From: Turnera subulata | Taxonomy: Eukaryota; Streptophyta; Magnoliopsida; Malpighiales; Passifloraceae | Length of the DNA: 64,000 bases | Reading direction: 5' to 3' | NCBI GenBank assembly: GCA_028386065.3 | Contig: JAKUCV010002779.1 | Location: 1 to 64,000 of the forward strand | In this document: piece after piece, positions 23,146 through 34,815 of the stretch | Layout: each line of letters begins with the position of its first letter | Position numbering within the stretch: the first letter of the stretch is position 1 | Position numbers and translations under genes: made by a program | Notes under the pieces: generated by a model | Seen by the model: only the letters and a program-made list of their open reading frames with translations | Databases searched by the model: none | What the model was told of the DNA's origin: nothing

Positions 23146-26100
23146 TTAAGCCAAGTTATCCAGAGAGATAGGTTCATTAATTACTGCATTTGCAGCACTG
23201 ACCATCATCTCGTTTGAAGTAAACCCATCATTTTCCTTATAAAACAAGTGCAACACCCGGGTCATGTTCCAAAACAAACCCTTGCAAGCTCTTGGTATGA
23301 TGCTGTCCTTTTCCTGCAAAACTAGTCTCAATACTCGTCTCCTCTGAGAATCAATTAAATCCTTTATTGTTTTGATGGCATCTTCTTCAGCGACACAACC
23401 ACCACCATGAATTAACAACAATGAGACAGTATTTAGTTTGCCTTCCTTGGATTCTCTCTGCAACGAGAAGGAAAATTGATTAATCAACCGACATACTACA
23501 TCAGGCAATAAACCACCATCATCACATTGCTTTATATGAAAAAGAATCAACAGACCTTAAAGCTCCTCCAATCATTCAGGAGCCGCCCACAAGTGCTCAT
23601 AGCCTCATAGAGGATATGGTATTCAGGATTTCTCACAGCCTCCTCTGGAAGCTTAGGCCCAATAAGATAGAGAGCAGGCAGGACAATTGGTCCTAAAGCA
23701 AAGGATACAAATGCATTTTTCATGTATTCCTTGACTGTTGGCACCGACATGTTTTCAGACCACTGAGCTTCCACCAACATTGATTTGAGCAAATCTAGCC
23801 ACTGCAATTAAAGTTGGATAGGCTAATTAGTGTAAAATAAATCAGTAAGGCAAAGTAATCTAAACTCCATGGAAAGGTTTATACAATTGATAATGAACCT
23901 GTAAAAGAACTTTCCCTTTAACTAGAGTATAGTTACATGAAAATTTTGACAAATTCAAAACATTCAGGTTGAGGAAAGAGTGTTGTTCTTAGATAATCCC
24001 AATGGATAAATAATATTATGAATAGGGAAATCATCTTACAATCTTGGCAACATGGCTTGTCACGTCACGTCCTTGCCATGTAAATGCTTTGTCACCAATT
24101 TCACGAATTGTGCAGATAAGTGCTGAATATATGATCTCTACTTGTTCAGAGCAAAAATTGGTGTTCCCATCTACATCCCAACTGTGTTTTGTTGTTATTT
24201 GTTGTCAGAACATAACTTGAAATGAAGATGATATAGAAAAACAAAAGTGCAAGGTAAAGCAGGCATACTTCTCAATCAATTCAATAAGATTGATCAATTC
24301 CTCTTTAGAACCACCAACATCAAAGAAGTCATCAACAACAGTTGTAAGCACACCATTTTTCGCCCATGATATTCGAGCGTCCGATAGTTCAGGAGTAAAA
24401 ATTGTGGCTGCAGAAGAGAAATAACAATAGCCCAGCTTTTGCCTAGCAAACTTTAGCTTGTCCAACCTATTCTCTAAAATCCATCTGTTCAAATTATAAA
24501 GAGATCATATAAGATTCAAACATGATAAAACCATGAGTGGAAAATGCAAAGACTTTAATGAGACTAATAGCCAAGTACTGAGTCCGTGCATCTAAGTGTA
24601 AAACCATCTATGGAAGGAATACGAAGAAAGCTAGAAAATGAAAGAAAGCAATGGCTGCAGAAGAGAAGTAACAATAGCCCAGGTTCTGCCAAACAAACTT
24701 TAGCTTGTTTAATCTATTCTCTACACTCCATTAAAGTATTGATTGACAAAAAGGCATGCAGGAATATGTACCTTTCAAGATGTTTAAGTTCTTGTTGCTG
24801 AATTGATTGACAGATATTAAAGTTTTCCGCTGCCAGTTTCAGAATATCTTTATTCCCCATATTTGTACAGCTAGGAGAATAGTAAGAATACGAGAAAAAT
24901 CACTCAAGTAATCACAGAAGAGCGAAACCACTTCTTTTTTAAGTTAAAGCAAATGCACATAAAAATAGATACCAATATGAAGTTTTCAAAATCCTTGTAT
25001 CATCTACAACATATTGTTCAATACTTCTCCTATTAGCTAGGCGGTCTAAATCTGCATGATAGGGAAAACTGAGAGCGTCATGAACCTGAAGTAAGAAAAA
25101 ACAACTGGTGTTAGGAATTTGAATAGACTAAAAAAACATAGTTCACGAGAGTTTTTTAAAAGAACTTCATCATTATAAGCGAACAAAATAAAAAAAAAAA
25201 AAAAATACCTCTTTGCTAATTTCTTCATCGAGCTTATCAGCAAAAATGAAACCACTGGATAATCCTTGCTTCAGGAAATTGCTAGTCCACAAGTTTTGTT
25301 TTTCCAGAAGAGTTTCATCTGGATAGATTATCTGTGAGGCTCGGTACAACTCCAAAACAGCCCTACTATCTTTCAAGTATCCATCCAGTGAGTTGTTAAA
25401 CTTTTCTTCTGTAAATTGATCAAATACATCTGCACCACATGGCAGTCTTAGAAGAAAATTTGCTTATTGAAACAACATTCCTATGAGATCCAAACGGCAA
25501 TTCTATATGAACAGACACCTGCAGAGACATCATATCCATTTAGTCGTAATATTCGAAAAGCCATTGCACAGGTGGCACTATTTAGAAATATCTCTTCCTC
25601 CCCTTGCAGCCAGCATCTGTTAACTCGTTAACATGTTCCAAAAATGAAGAGACTTGATCATGATCTTTGAAGTCACAAATTTGTTAAAACTGTAAAAAAG
25701 AATTCAGCTTTCTACAAAGTTCATCCAAGATGTAGTACAATTCCATTTATATCTGCAAAGTGTTGATAGACTTTACCGGTATGTTTGATCAAGAACAACT
25801 TTTATTTCCTCTCTGAAATGCTGATCAATCCCCAACCTTTGAAGAGAATCAACCAAATAGAGGCGAAGATACAAATCCAATGGGTAAATGGTTGGGACTG
25901 AAAATATTAATACAATATTAGTAACTCAATATTAGTGACATCCAAGAAAATATAAGAGACCTGGCATAAGTTTATGAGTGGACCTGCATCTCCAAACTTC
26001 TCTAAAAGCGAGTGAAGGTAGTGGAGACAATTGGAGTCTTGGAGGCGACTAAAAGCAGCTGCCGTGGTGGATGGTGAATTAAATAGTGAGCCATTATTTC

Positions 26101-27547
26101 TCTGGTATTTCATAACCATTTCCCAATCTTGTAATTTGCCAATTCCTTCTGAAACAAATGCTAAATACATTTCTTTTGCCCTCGAGGTGTCATCATGGAT
26201 GCTGAATGAAAGACATCATGACAACCAAGATCATTATGATATATTTCACAACACTTTACAAATGCATCTGTTCTTCTATATTAGCATCATAGCATGTGGG
26301 CAGAATGTATAAAATCATGGAGTAAAACTAAGTGTTTCACAAACTATAAAAATGGCAGGATAAGGATAAGAAAGACTACGACTAAAATAAAAAGTGATCA
26401 GCATAGGCTTAAAAGGTCCCTTCTCCGAACTCCAAAATGAAGTAACTTGTTGTGCAAACAGAGGCCAACAATTTCAGGCAGCCTTAAAATCTCCTCCTAC
26501 ATTCATTTTTCAAGATAAAAAATCTCATGCACGTCATACCTCTTAAGTTCCTGGTTTTTCCTCATGAGCATAGCATTGACATCTATTGATCTCAAAGGAA
26601 TGTTTAAATTCAAATCGTTTGCATACTCAACCATACTGGGGAATATTATGTCAAATCCAACTGGTGTATGTTGCTTCTCATCTATAGCCAAATTAGAATT
26701 CAACTCTATGAATTGGAGGCCTGCACCAAGAAAGAAATATCTTTATCCACAATCAATCTACCCAAAAACTAAGGCGCAAGAATGTAAAGACTACCTTTGT
26801 TCATTTGTTCTTCTCCAATACCCCATTTCTTGAGTGCAAGGATGCATGCAAATGTAGATGAAAGAGCATCCTTAACCAACAGAGGATGCCTGCGAGGAAG
26901 ACCCCAAGAGCCATCACTGAGTTGATTATTTACAATCCAATTTACACATTGGGGGAAAAGAGAAACTTCACGGCAACTTGGGGATGGAACCATAGCCACC
27001 CAGGCAGTGTCGTATGCAGAGAGCGAAAGTTCAACTTTGTCAAACATCTTCTTAATCCTTTCCTTGGTGCCATCAAGACCCTGTCAAGATCCTTCCTTAA
27101 TTTCACAACTCTTCCTCACACTTTTCATCTCTCTAGTGACAAACAAGAATCAATCACTACTATTATAGAAAATGACGTATCAAATACATACCGGAATGGT
27201 TACATCACTTGCCACCTTCGACACACGATTGTCCAGAATTGCTTCATAGAGAGGAATTAAGACCCGGCAAAAGTAACAAGAAGCCAATTAGATTATCCAC
27301 CGAAAAACAGAGGAAGCGCGAACACACGACAACAAATACTTAAGCGCAAGGGGCTTTGGTACTACTCATTTGATCCGGATACATAATTAACACTTGTAAG
27401 AAACAAACAACCATGCAGTCCACAAGCGAAGCAAGCAACAAAATAAACTGTTAATAAAAGGATAATCAGTCGAGGACATTATCAAAATACAAAAGAAAGA
27501 GTACCTGAAACACAAGAAGCAGAGATTCGAGGAGGAGGGCAGGACAT
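23146..27547 (-). CDS. KS: ent-Kaurene synthase (class I diterpene synthase, plastid)
   Basis: Fourteen exons: 27547-27505, 27241-27192, 27080-26795, 26720-26540, 26201-25984, 25897-25777, 25616-25519, 25429-25209, 25085-24973, 24870-24772, 24484-24269, 24181-24040, 23801-23556 and 23457-23146. The sum is 2346 nt, 781 residues; Arabidopsis KS has 785. Every join keeps frame. The N-terminus has a short Ser-rich plastid-targeting-like stretch. [10 protein letters not shown] (52-61) begins the conserved gamma/beta part. Catalytic motifs of the alpha domain are intact: DDFFD at 528-532 and the NSE/DTE motif N672-D673-S676-E680, which bind the Mg2+-diphosphate. Ile635 in LGPIV is the residue known to favour ent-kaurene over pimaradiene. 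The enzyme turns ent-copalyl diphosphate into ent-kaurene, the second committed step of gibberellin synthesis. Its partner CPS is not in the window. A specialised KS-like activity cannot be excluded without assay. Intron 10 holds a decayed copy of part of exon 11. Confidence 0.93.
24652..24731 (-). repeat. Decayed partial duplicate of KS exon 11 within intron 10
   Basis: On the minus strand this 80-bp stretch encodes ENRLNKLKF and [10 protein letters not shown], matching the start of KS exon 11 (24484-24405). The reading frame is still open over the copied part. The acceptor CAG that precedes the real exon is replaced by TTA, and there is no donor at the other end, so it should not be spliced in. 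Confidence 0.8.
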
Positions 27548-28985
27548 TGCAGTAGGAGGAATATGCAACGGCTACCGTACTGCTCGACTTGGTTGGTGTT
27601 TTTTTTTTTTTTTGACTTTTAAGAATAACTTAGTTGGTCTTCTTCACAAAGAAAGCGAGAAGAACAAAAAAAACAGACAATGAGCGACCACTGTTAGAAC
27701 ACCGTTTGTTTGACTATAACCTTTGATAGCGACCGCACGAAGGGCGTGTGGAAATGGAATATGAGATACTCCCTTCACAAAATGCACTTCAGGACAAGAC
27801 CGTGTGCAGTTTAGGCATGACGACAATGGGTAATAATTATCTACTGGGGGAAATGTCAAAATTGCCTGTCATTTGATATTCCGGCATCCTGTGCTTTCCT
27901 TTGCGTGTTGTTCCCTATTACTGGATATTTTTAATATTTATTCGGCGCTATATCCAATCTAATTCGGAAACTGCAGTATTCCTTTAATCTGCCGTCCATT
28001 TGGTAATAGTATTTAATATTAAGATATGGGTTAGGTTTTGGGAAAAGACAAGCCTGATGTGGAGATAAAGAATGTTTGGGTTTACTGCTAAATTTGGCCC
28101 GAACGAAATTTGGAAGGTTAGGCCGGTAGGAAGTGCAAGAGCAGAACACTCTCCCGGATCGTGATACCCCCATATCGCCCCTCCCCATAAAACACCAAGT
28201 CCAAAAGGAGGAGCATCAAAAAACAAAAAAAATGCAAGTGATTCCTTCTACCAAGTTATGCGGTGTATTGGGCTTGTATAATCAAGAAACAAAAGGAAGT
28301 TTTGCACATATGAGAATTGGGCCACAAACCCAATCAAAACTGGAGATTTGCACTCTCGAGTCCGGCGAACGCTGTTTTGATTTTATTGACAATGTTTGTT
28401 TCTCTCTCTCTTTTTTTTTTTTTCTCAATCTTTTTTCTTGGTTCCTGTAATAAATATCAAAGATGTTGTTTGTACCAGGCCCAAAATTGTGGGCTCGAGG
28501 TTATATGGCTATTGGGCTTATGGGAGTTCGGGTCTGAGATTGATCGTTGGGCGTCTAAAAGTGATTTCCGGGCTGGAATCTCATCGGTCAATTAAATATC
28601 AGTGGGTTGGTTTTCAAGATGGGCTGTTAGTTTTCCTCTATCCAGGATTGGATATCACGGTTGAGGTTGGGATTTGTCAGGTGTGGATTTTTAGAGTTTA
28701 AATTTGAAGAATGATTCGGTCTTATCTTGGATTTGAAGCTGATCTATCTTGAAGGATTTGAATTTAGAATCCAAGTTAGTTTATCTTTGGAATTTGAAAT
28801 TTTATGTTTATCTTCTGATGTTGTCAGTGCTTATATAAGGTTCTCGACAGTTCTTGTATCGGAGCACCAGCCAAATCAAAAGAACTTACTTTTTATCGTA
28901 GCTTTCTTTACTACGTTAATGTAGATTTATCATGTTTGTTTTAGAGTAACTTAGCTTAGCTTGGTTTTCCCAGAAAATCAAAACA
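27548..28985. other. KS upstream region and intergenic spacer
   Basis: Holds the KS promoter (immediately above 27547). The rest contains frames of 60-105 codons without recognisable domains. No transposon ends were identified. Confidence 0.5.
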
Positions 28986-28989
28986 CTAA

Positions 28990-29180
28990 AACCCGATTCA
29001 GGGCGCATGACATCTTTCCGTTCGGCCCTTCAACGGTCGGATTCGGTTGTCAGTTTGGCCTTTCAACGATCGAATCGGCAAGTCAGCATCAAAACCCGGT
29101 TTAGGACGTGCGACATCGTCTGTTCGGCCCTTCAATGGTCAGACCGATTGTCGGTTCGGCCCTTCCAACGGTCGGAGGGT
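28990..29180 (+). repeat. Short GC-richer tandem repeat, two units of about 100 bp
   Basis: Two diverged units begin AAACCCGATTCAGG (about 28989) and AAACCCGGTTTAGG (about 29092). Each contains two copies of a sub-motif close to GTTCGGCCCTTCAACGGTCGG. The block stands out from the AT-rich surroundings. Origin unknown. Confidence 0.6.
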
Positions 29181-29442
29181 CGCTTGCTGTTTGTGCGCGA
29201 ACAGATGTGTTTTGCACTTCAACCGAAAAAAAAATATATATATATATGTGTTTAAAACAATGCATCTGTCCTCTTAAATGCTATTGGGTTTGTCCATGTG
29301 AGTTTGGTGTTCAGCTCCTGCATTTTTTCCTAAAAGATTTTGACTATAAACACTCAAATAAACAAACAAAATATAACACGTTAAAATACATTTCAGATTT
29401 TAATTATAAATAAATGTGTGTATATATATATATATATAAATA

Positions 29443-30305
29443 CATTAGGCTAAATTATCGAGGAGATACGTTCATCAATTAATTCTTTAACAATACTGAC
29501 CTTCATCTCCTTTGACGTAAATTCATCATTTTCCTTATAAAAAAAGTGCAACACAAACAAAACTTTGTAAACTCTCAGTATAATACCATCATGTTTTAAA
29601 ACAAATCTTTGTAATCTTTTGGTAAGATGTTATTATTTTCCACATATCTAATCCCAATATCTATCTCGTATTAGAATCAATTAGATATTTTTATTGTTTT
29701 AATGTCAGCTTCTTTAGTTACACAAATGCCACCACGAATTAACACTAATGTGAGAGTATTTAGTTTGCGTTGTGTAGATTCTGTTCCAAACAATATAGAA
29801 AATTGTTTAAACAACTAGACAGACTACACCAAGCGTAACATCACTTTATTTTACTTAATCAATAGGACCCTATAATTTATTTAATTATTAAATAAACTCC
29901 GACAAATACCCATATCTTCAACGAATGTGTGGTATTCAATACTCTAAGTCTCCTCTGATATCCAAAACTCTACACAATCTCCTTCGTTAGTTCAGGCCTA
30001 ATGAGATAAAGAGCCCATGAAGTTGAGCAGATCTAACCACTACAATTAAAATTGAATATGATAATTGGTGTACAATAAATCACTAAATCTCTTTAGCCTG
30101 CTTTGTGATTTCTAATACATTATAAATTCCCATGGTGAGGTTAGTGAATGTAAAGGACAATTCTGAAAAGTGACTAAAAGTAGCTACTACGGTGGATGGT
30201 GAATTAAATAGTGAGACATTATTTTTCTGATATTTTATAACCATTTGCCAAATGTTAATTTCTTTTGTAGTTCTTGCCAAATGCTAATCCATTTCTTTTA
30301 TAGTT
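29443..30305 (-). pseudogene. ent-Kaurene synthase pseudogene fragment (exons 14, 13 and 5 only)
   Basis: The stretch 29443-29770 aligns with KS exon 14 of the intact gene, including the C-terminal stop region and the Lys-rich string behind TTTTCCTTATAAA. The stretch 29900-30085 aligns with exon 13, with a large internal deletion, and continues into the flanking intron. At 30150-30300 the match jumps to exon 5 ([15 protein letters not shown] versus [15 protein letters not shown] in the intact gene). Exons 6-12 and 1-4 are missing. Frameshifts and stops are frequent. It is a tandem-duplicate relic 1.9 kb upstream of the functional gene in the same orientation. Confidence 0.85.
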
Positions 30306-31359
30306 ACTAGAGTTCGATTCCCATGCTTGCATATTTGTACAAATTTTGTTTTCCTTTCTTATATCACATTGTCTATTTTTTTCTTACATTTTTGTAAAAA
30401 TTTTCTCTTATTTTCTCATAAGACGTTGTCTAATATTACGCCTTTCATGTCCAGATATGAAAATAATACCCCCAACAAATAATTCTCTAATCCGTTGTTG
30501 CTTACCTCAAATTATTTTACATTAGGAATGAAAATGTGAAGGTATTTTCGTTTTTTTTGTTATTTAAAAAAGAACTTTAAATCGTCGCATAATATAACGT
30601 GGAAATGTGACAATGAATCTTCAAAAAAATTGAGTATCATTCAACAGTCACACAATTGGACTAATCCTAAAACCGAAGGCATAGTTTAAATACGAAAAAC
30701 TATATTCCTTTTTTCTCGTCTGCGCAATTAGCATGGTTTCCTACTCCTCGTCCAATAGTTGTTGAAACCCAATCACTAATTTGTTCAAGACAAAACATAA
30801 ACTACGTGGATGAGTTGTTGGCTCAAATTCAAAAGTAGCCTTTGATGTCCTTTCTTGGTATCTTTTTTATCCGCAGCATTTATTAAGTATATTTTCTTTC
30901 TGCTATGTACATTTGTAGTACTATGCTTTATGACCAAAAAAAAAAAAGTACTATGCTTTTGCCTAACACCATTATGGTGCACATGCAAAATTGAGAGAAT
31001 TTTGGTTCCATCTCCAAATCAGATCATATCTTTTAATCCCTTCATTTATTTCTTTCAGGAAAAAAAAAAGGGGAAAGAATTCCCTCCATATAAAACACAG
31101 AGAGCTTACGATTGAGATCAGAGATCTGTCCTAATTTTATTTTCTTTTTGGGAAGTCATCATATATATATAAGTTGCTTCACTTATCCACGTGAGGAGAA
31201 AAAAGGCATATAATATATGCAAGAAAAAAAAACAAAAAAGCAGCAAACCTTATCGCAGTGAAAAACACACATGATGCCCGCTCAAAGTCAGCAAGTCAAC
31301 CGTGGCGATGAAACCGATCATGGGCTCGCATCGCATCATCCGAAAATGGAATGAGGATG
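30306..31359. other. Spacer, partly duplicated at 51.26-51.52 kb
   Basis: The part 30326-30530 is similar to 51256-51490 (shared strings around TTGCAT..TGTACAA, TTGTCTATTT, AGATATGAAA and CCCCCAACAAA). No gene recognised. Confidence 0.5.
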
Positions 31360-32940
31360 GGGTCAATCATATTTTTGATCATTGTGTTTGTCCCTTTGAA
31401 CATTTTTCATTCTTATATTGCAAAAAGGACATTTTTCATCCTCGTGTTTATTTTTAGGAACAATTTTCATTATCCGCCAATTTTCCCACCCGAGAATGCT
31501 GACGTGTCACTATTTTTTTGACACATCAGCAAAGTGGGTCCCACCATAAACGGGTCAATCATATTTTTCATCCTTGTGTTTATTGCTTTGAACATTTTTC
31601 ATCCTTGTGTTGCAAAAAGGATATTTTTCATCCTCGTGTTTATTTTTGGGAACAATTTTCATTATCCGCCGATTTTTCGAAAAGAAAATGCTGACGTGTC
31701 ACTTTTTTGACACATCAGCAAAATGGGCCCACTTAGAACCCGGAATGTCCTACCCATTAGCACCCGCCCGACCCGTTTTTGCCCACGGTTTTTTCCCGTT
31801 TCTCAATTTGTTAATTACTAAAACACCCCAAAAATTACCCAATCCTAGAAAAAGAAAATAACAAAAAAAACAACACACTCCCTTAACCAGCCAAGACGTC
31901 ACCGTGTTGGCCACACCCATCCCCCACACTTCTTCTTCTTCCTTGACGGCCTTAGAAACGACAAGGACGGGGGATCGGCGGGGGGCGGAGGAGTGGAGCT
32001 TGTGGAGGCGGAGGTTGCGGGATTTGGATCGGAGGAGGGGGGAAAGAGGAGGAGGAGGAGGAGGAAGAAGACTTGAGAGGGTCGAAAAGGGGAGGAAGGT
32101 GGCGGGGAGTCCCCTGAGCCGCTTAACCGTTAGCTCCTGGAGGCTGGTGCAGTGGCTCAGAATCGCGTTGAGGCCCTCAGCGTCGTAAGCGCAGGAGGCG
32201 AGCGAGAGCTTGGTGAGGCTCGAGCAGTTGCGGGCGAAGGCATCCACGCCATGGTCGGTCACCGCGCGGCAGCCGTGGGAGCTTGAGGCAGGCGAGGTTG
32301 CCGCAACAGATCGAGATCGCTACCAAGGCGTCGTCGTCGATGGTGTCCTGCACATCCAGACGCTGCCGTCACCAGCACATCCAACTGCCGCCGCTGCTGT
32401 CACCTGCACATCCAACCGCTGCCGCTGCAAGGACCCGGACTGGGTGAGTGACGAGCAAACACATTGGGATTATTTTTGGGGTTGTTTCAGTAATTAGCTG
32501 ATTGGAAAACGAGTAAAACCCGTGGGCGAAAACGGGTCGGGTGGTGTGATTCGGGTTGGGCGTTTTTGGTTTAATGTGGGCCCACATAGCTGATGTGTCA
32601 ATTAAAAAAGTGACACGTCAGCATTTTCTTTTCGAAAAATCAGGGGAAAATAAAAAATGTCCCGAAAAATAAACAAAAGGATGAAAAACGTCCGTTTTGA
32701 AAAATGCCCAAATCGATAAACACAAGGATGAAAAATATGATTGACCCGTTTATGGTGGGACCTACTTTGTTGATGTGTCAAAAAAAATAGTGACACGTCA
32801 GCATTTTCGGGTGGGAAAATCGGCGGATAATGAAAATTGTTCCCAAAAATAAATACGAGGATGAAAAATGTCCTTTTTGCAACACAAGGATGAAAAATAT
32901 TCAAAGCCGCAAATACAGGGATCAAAAATATGATTGACCC
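31360..32940 (-). mobile_element. Pack-MULE-like element with long inverted repeats and a captured F-box/LRR gene fragment
   Basis: Terminal inverted repeats of about 490 bp (31360-31850 and 32450-32940) start GGGTCAATCATA and end TATGATTGACCC. Each arm itself contains two tandem units of about 190 bp (31360-31551, 31552-31735; 32575-32747, 32748-32940), carrying the shared motif GCTGACGTGTCACT. The roughly 600-bp centre encodes, on the minus strand, part of an F-box/leucine-rich-repeat protein of the SKIP2/VIER F-BOX type. DALVAISICCGNLACLKL (about 32340-32290) is followed after a frameshift by DHGVDAFARNC and LQELTVKRLRG (32255-32100). Long inverted repeats around a host gene fragment suggest a Pack-MULE. 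I could not find a clean 9-11 bp target duplication, so a foldback-type element is an alternative. Confidence 0.65.
31905..32345 (-). pseudogene. Captured SKIP2/VFB-type F-box/LRR gene fragment
   Basis: A fragment of the leucine-rich-repeat region only, with one frameshift near 32262 and no F-box, start or natural stop. After RLRG the frame runs into Pro/Ser-rich sequence with no match. It lies wholly inside the inverted-repeat element. Confidence 0.65.
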
Positions 32941-33199
32941 AATTAGGAGGGTTCACGTCGATTAATTAAATGGACCCACATCTTCTTTGCACGTGGCAGA
33001 TTTTAACAGCAGGTCCACAGGGGCTCTAGCTATACTCTCAACCACAGGGGATAAACGCCTGATTTTATTTTTTGCCCGCCACCATCCCCCTAAAAAAAAA
33101 CGCGTTACTTTTTTAACGAGAAAAGAAACCGCTTTTATTAATTTTCCTCTTTTGAAGGACCACAACACCTACTCCTCCACGTTCAAAAAACGCTTTTTT
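32941..33199. other. Short spacer
   Basis: No feature recognised. Confidence 0.4.
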
Positions 33200-34815
33200 C
33201 CTTATAGCTTCGGGACCAAACCCAAACCCGGATCCGAGCATGAGCCTGAGCCTCGAATCCGAACCTTGGTATTGCTCTCCGTTTCGTTGAAAATTTCGCT
33301 CACTATTTCGATTATTTTTTTATCTCTGTCTTTCCCTCCCCTCTCGCTCGCTGCTTGGCAACTTTACTGTCCTAATATACTGAAAGAGGATCGTTTTTTT
33401 GGAGCTCAAAAAAGGAGACGTTTCGAGGCGAAAAACTGTGAGTGAGTGTAAACTTCCTCTCCTCCTTGCAAACCCTAGCTTCCTTTCTCTGGAATCCAAT
33501 TGCATTAAACTCTGGAAATCTTCTAACGCTAGGGTTTGTTTGGTTGGGGCAGCTGTGCCACTGCTCCTTTTGTTGCTTCCTCCAGTGTTTGCTGCTATTG
33601 TGGACTTGAATTGACTTGCTGTTTTTCTCGATCTCCGTTGAATTTGGATATTTCGAGCTTTAGGCCTTGTTTGGTTGCTGAATAAAAAGTAAGGAAAACC
33701 TGTATGCTAGTATCTATCTCTTTCTCCGTAGATGTTGTGTGGAAATATGTCTTACTTTAGTGAAATTTGCCGCCCTAGCTTCAATTTTTTACTTTCCCTT
33801 AGCTCTTCAGTTGAAACAAATACTTTTAAGGAGTGAGAAAGTTAGGTGGCTGGGTGTTCGCGGCTTCTTGTGTTGTTTTTGCTTATTTTGTGTTGCTTTA
33901 TTTCCTCGTCGACCTCTTAAGTAAACTATGAAGTCATTATCTCTAGTTGCTTCCAATTTGTGTATAAATGCTATTTCGGGATTGGCTTTCTTTGAGTTAG
34001 GCAGGCAGCGTCGCATGCTTGAAATCGAATAATTATCTTTTCTTATTCAAACGTAGCCTTGTTGCATGAGTATCCAGTTGGTTGGATTCGCTAATCTGGT
34101 TTATGTCAAATGATACTGTCAACCTTTGCATTTTTGAAAATTGCTTGATTGGTCCTGTTGCCTTTTCATTCCAAACTACACTTCCCTTATTGATCAATAT
34201 ATATAGATATTTTATCTATGTTTTTTATGGAGCATGATCCTCTATTGATAGTGGCTTGCAAACTACATCTACTGTGAATAATAGACCTCTCCCTCGGCTA
34301 GATGGGCCCAACACGAGTATGAACTTCAGCAATACCCTAGGAGTTCAGCATTCTGGAGATAAGACTTCTTATTAACATAGTGAACAACTGCAAACTGGTT
34401 CTCATTTAATTAATCAGAGGTTCCTGGGAGATGGACCCAAATGGCTAGACAGAAGCTTCTAAAGGAAGGAGGTTTCTCAAGGGTTGGAAGGGCAAGTGCA
34501 GGGCTATATTGAGCAATCACAATTTGCTCATCCCTTGGCTAAAAGTTCTACAGAAATTGAGAAGGTGTCTGCTTCTTGCTTTCTGTTTATGTTTTCTCAC
34601 ATTTTGAATCACCAATCATGCTATCCGTTCTGTGTTGAGTTGAAGCTCAAAGAATGCGCAGGAAGATTAACTAAGGGTTTTTTTAACACTTAATTACAGG
34701 GTCGTTTTTCTGGTTTTCAAGGAGACACAAAAGTCTTGGATGAGTTAGCATCTGCTCCTGTTGAAGAAGCTGTTCGCAATCAAGCACCAGACAAAGCCAC
34801 TTCTTCGAGGTGGTT
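33200..34815 (+). pseudogene. Truncated paralogue of the 'dentin sialophosphoprotein-like' gene
   Basis: The 5' part (about 33200-33437) resembles the leader exon of the intact gene at 40.1 kb. It ends at a matching donor GTGAGTGAG (33438), followed by CAAACCCTAG as in the intact intron. The coding part resumes at about 34435 with EVSQGLEGQVQGYIEQSQF..STEIEK, homologous to the end of exon 3 of the intact gene (QVSQGLKGHDLRFTG..LDIEK). After a short intron, exon 4 follows (34700-34812, GRFSGFQGDTKVLDEL). Most of exon 3, the true start and exons 5-9 are missing, and in-frame stops occur near 34370. It points the same way as the intact gene, suggesting an old tandem duplication. Confidence 0.75.

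Noticed and set aside
24586..24801. Open frame on the plus strand across KS intron 10
   Set aside because: It is the reverse strand of the duplicated exon-11 fragment.
30306..30325. B-box-like GTTCGATTCCC beside the KS relic, considered as a SINE
   Set aside because: No A box at the right distance and no A tail or target duplication.
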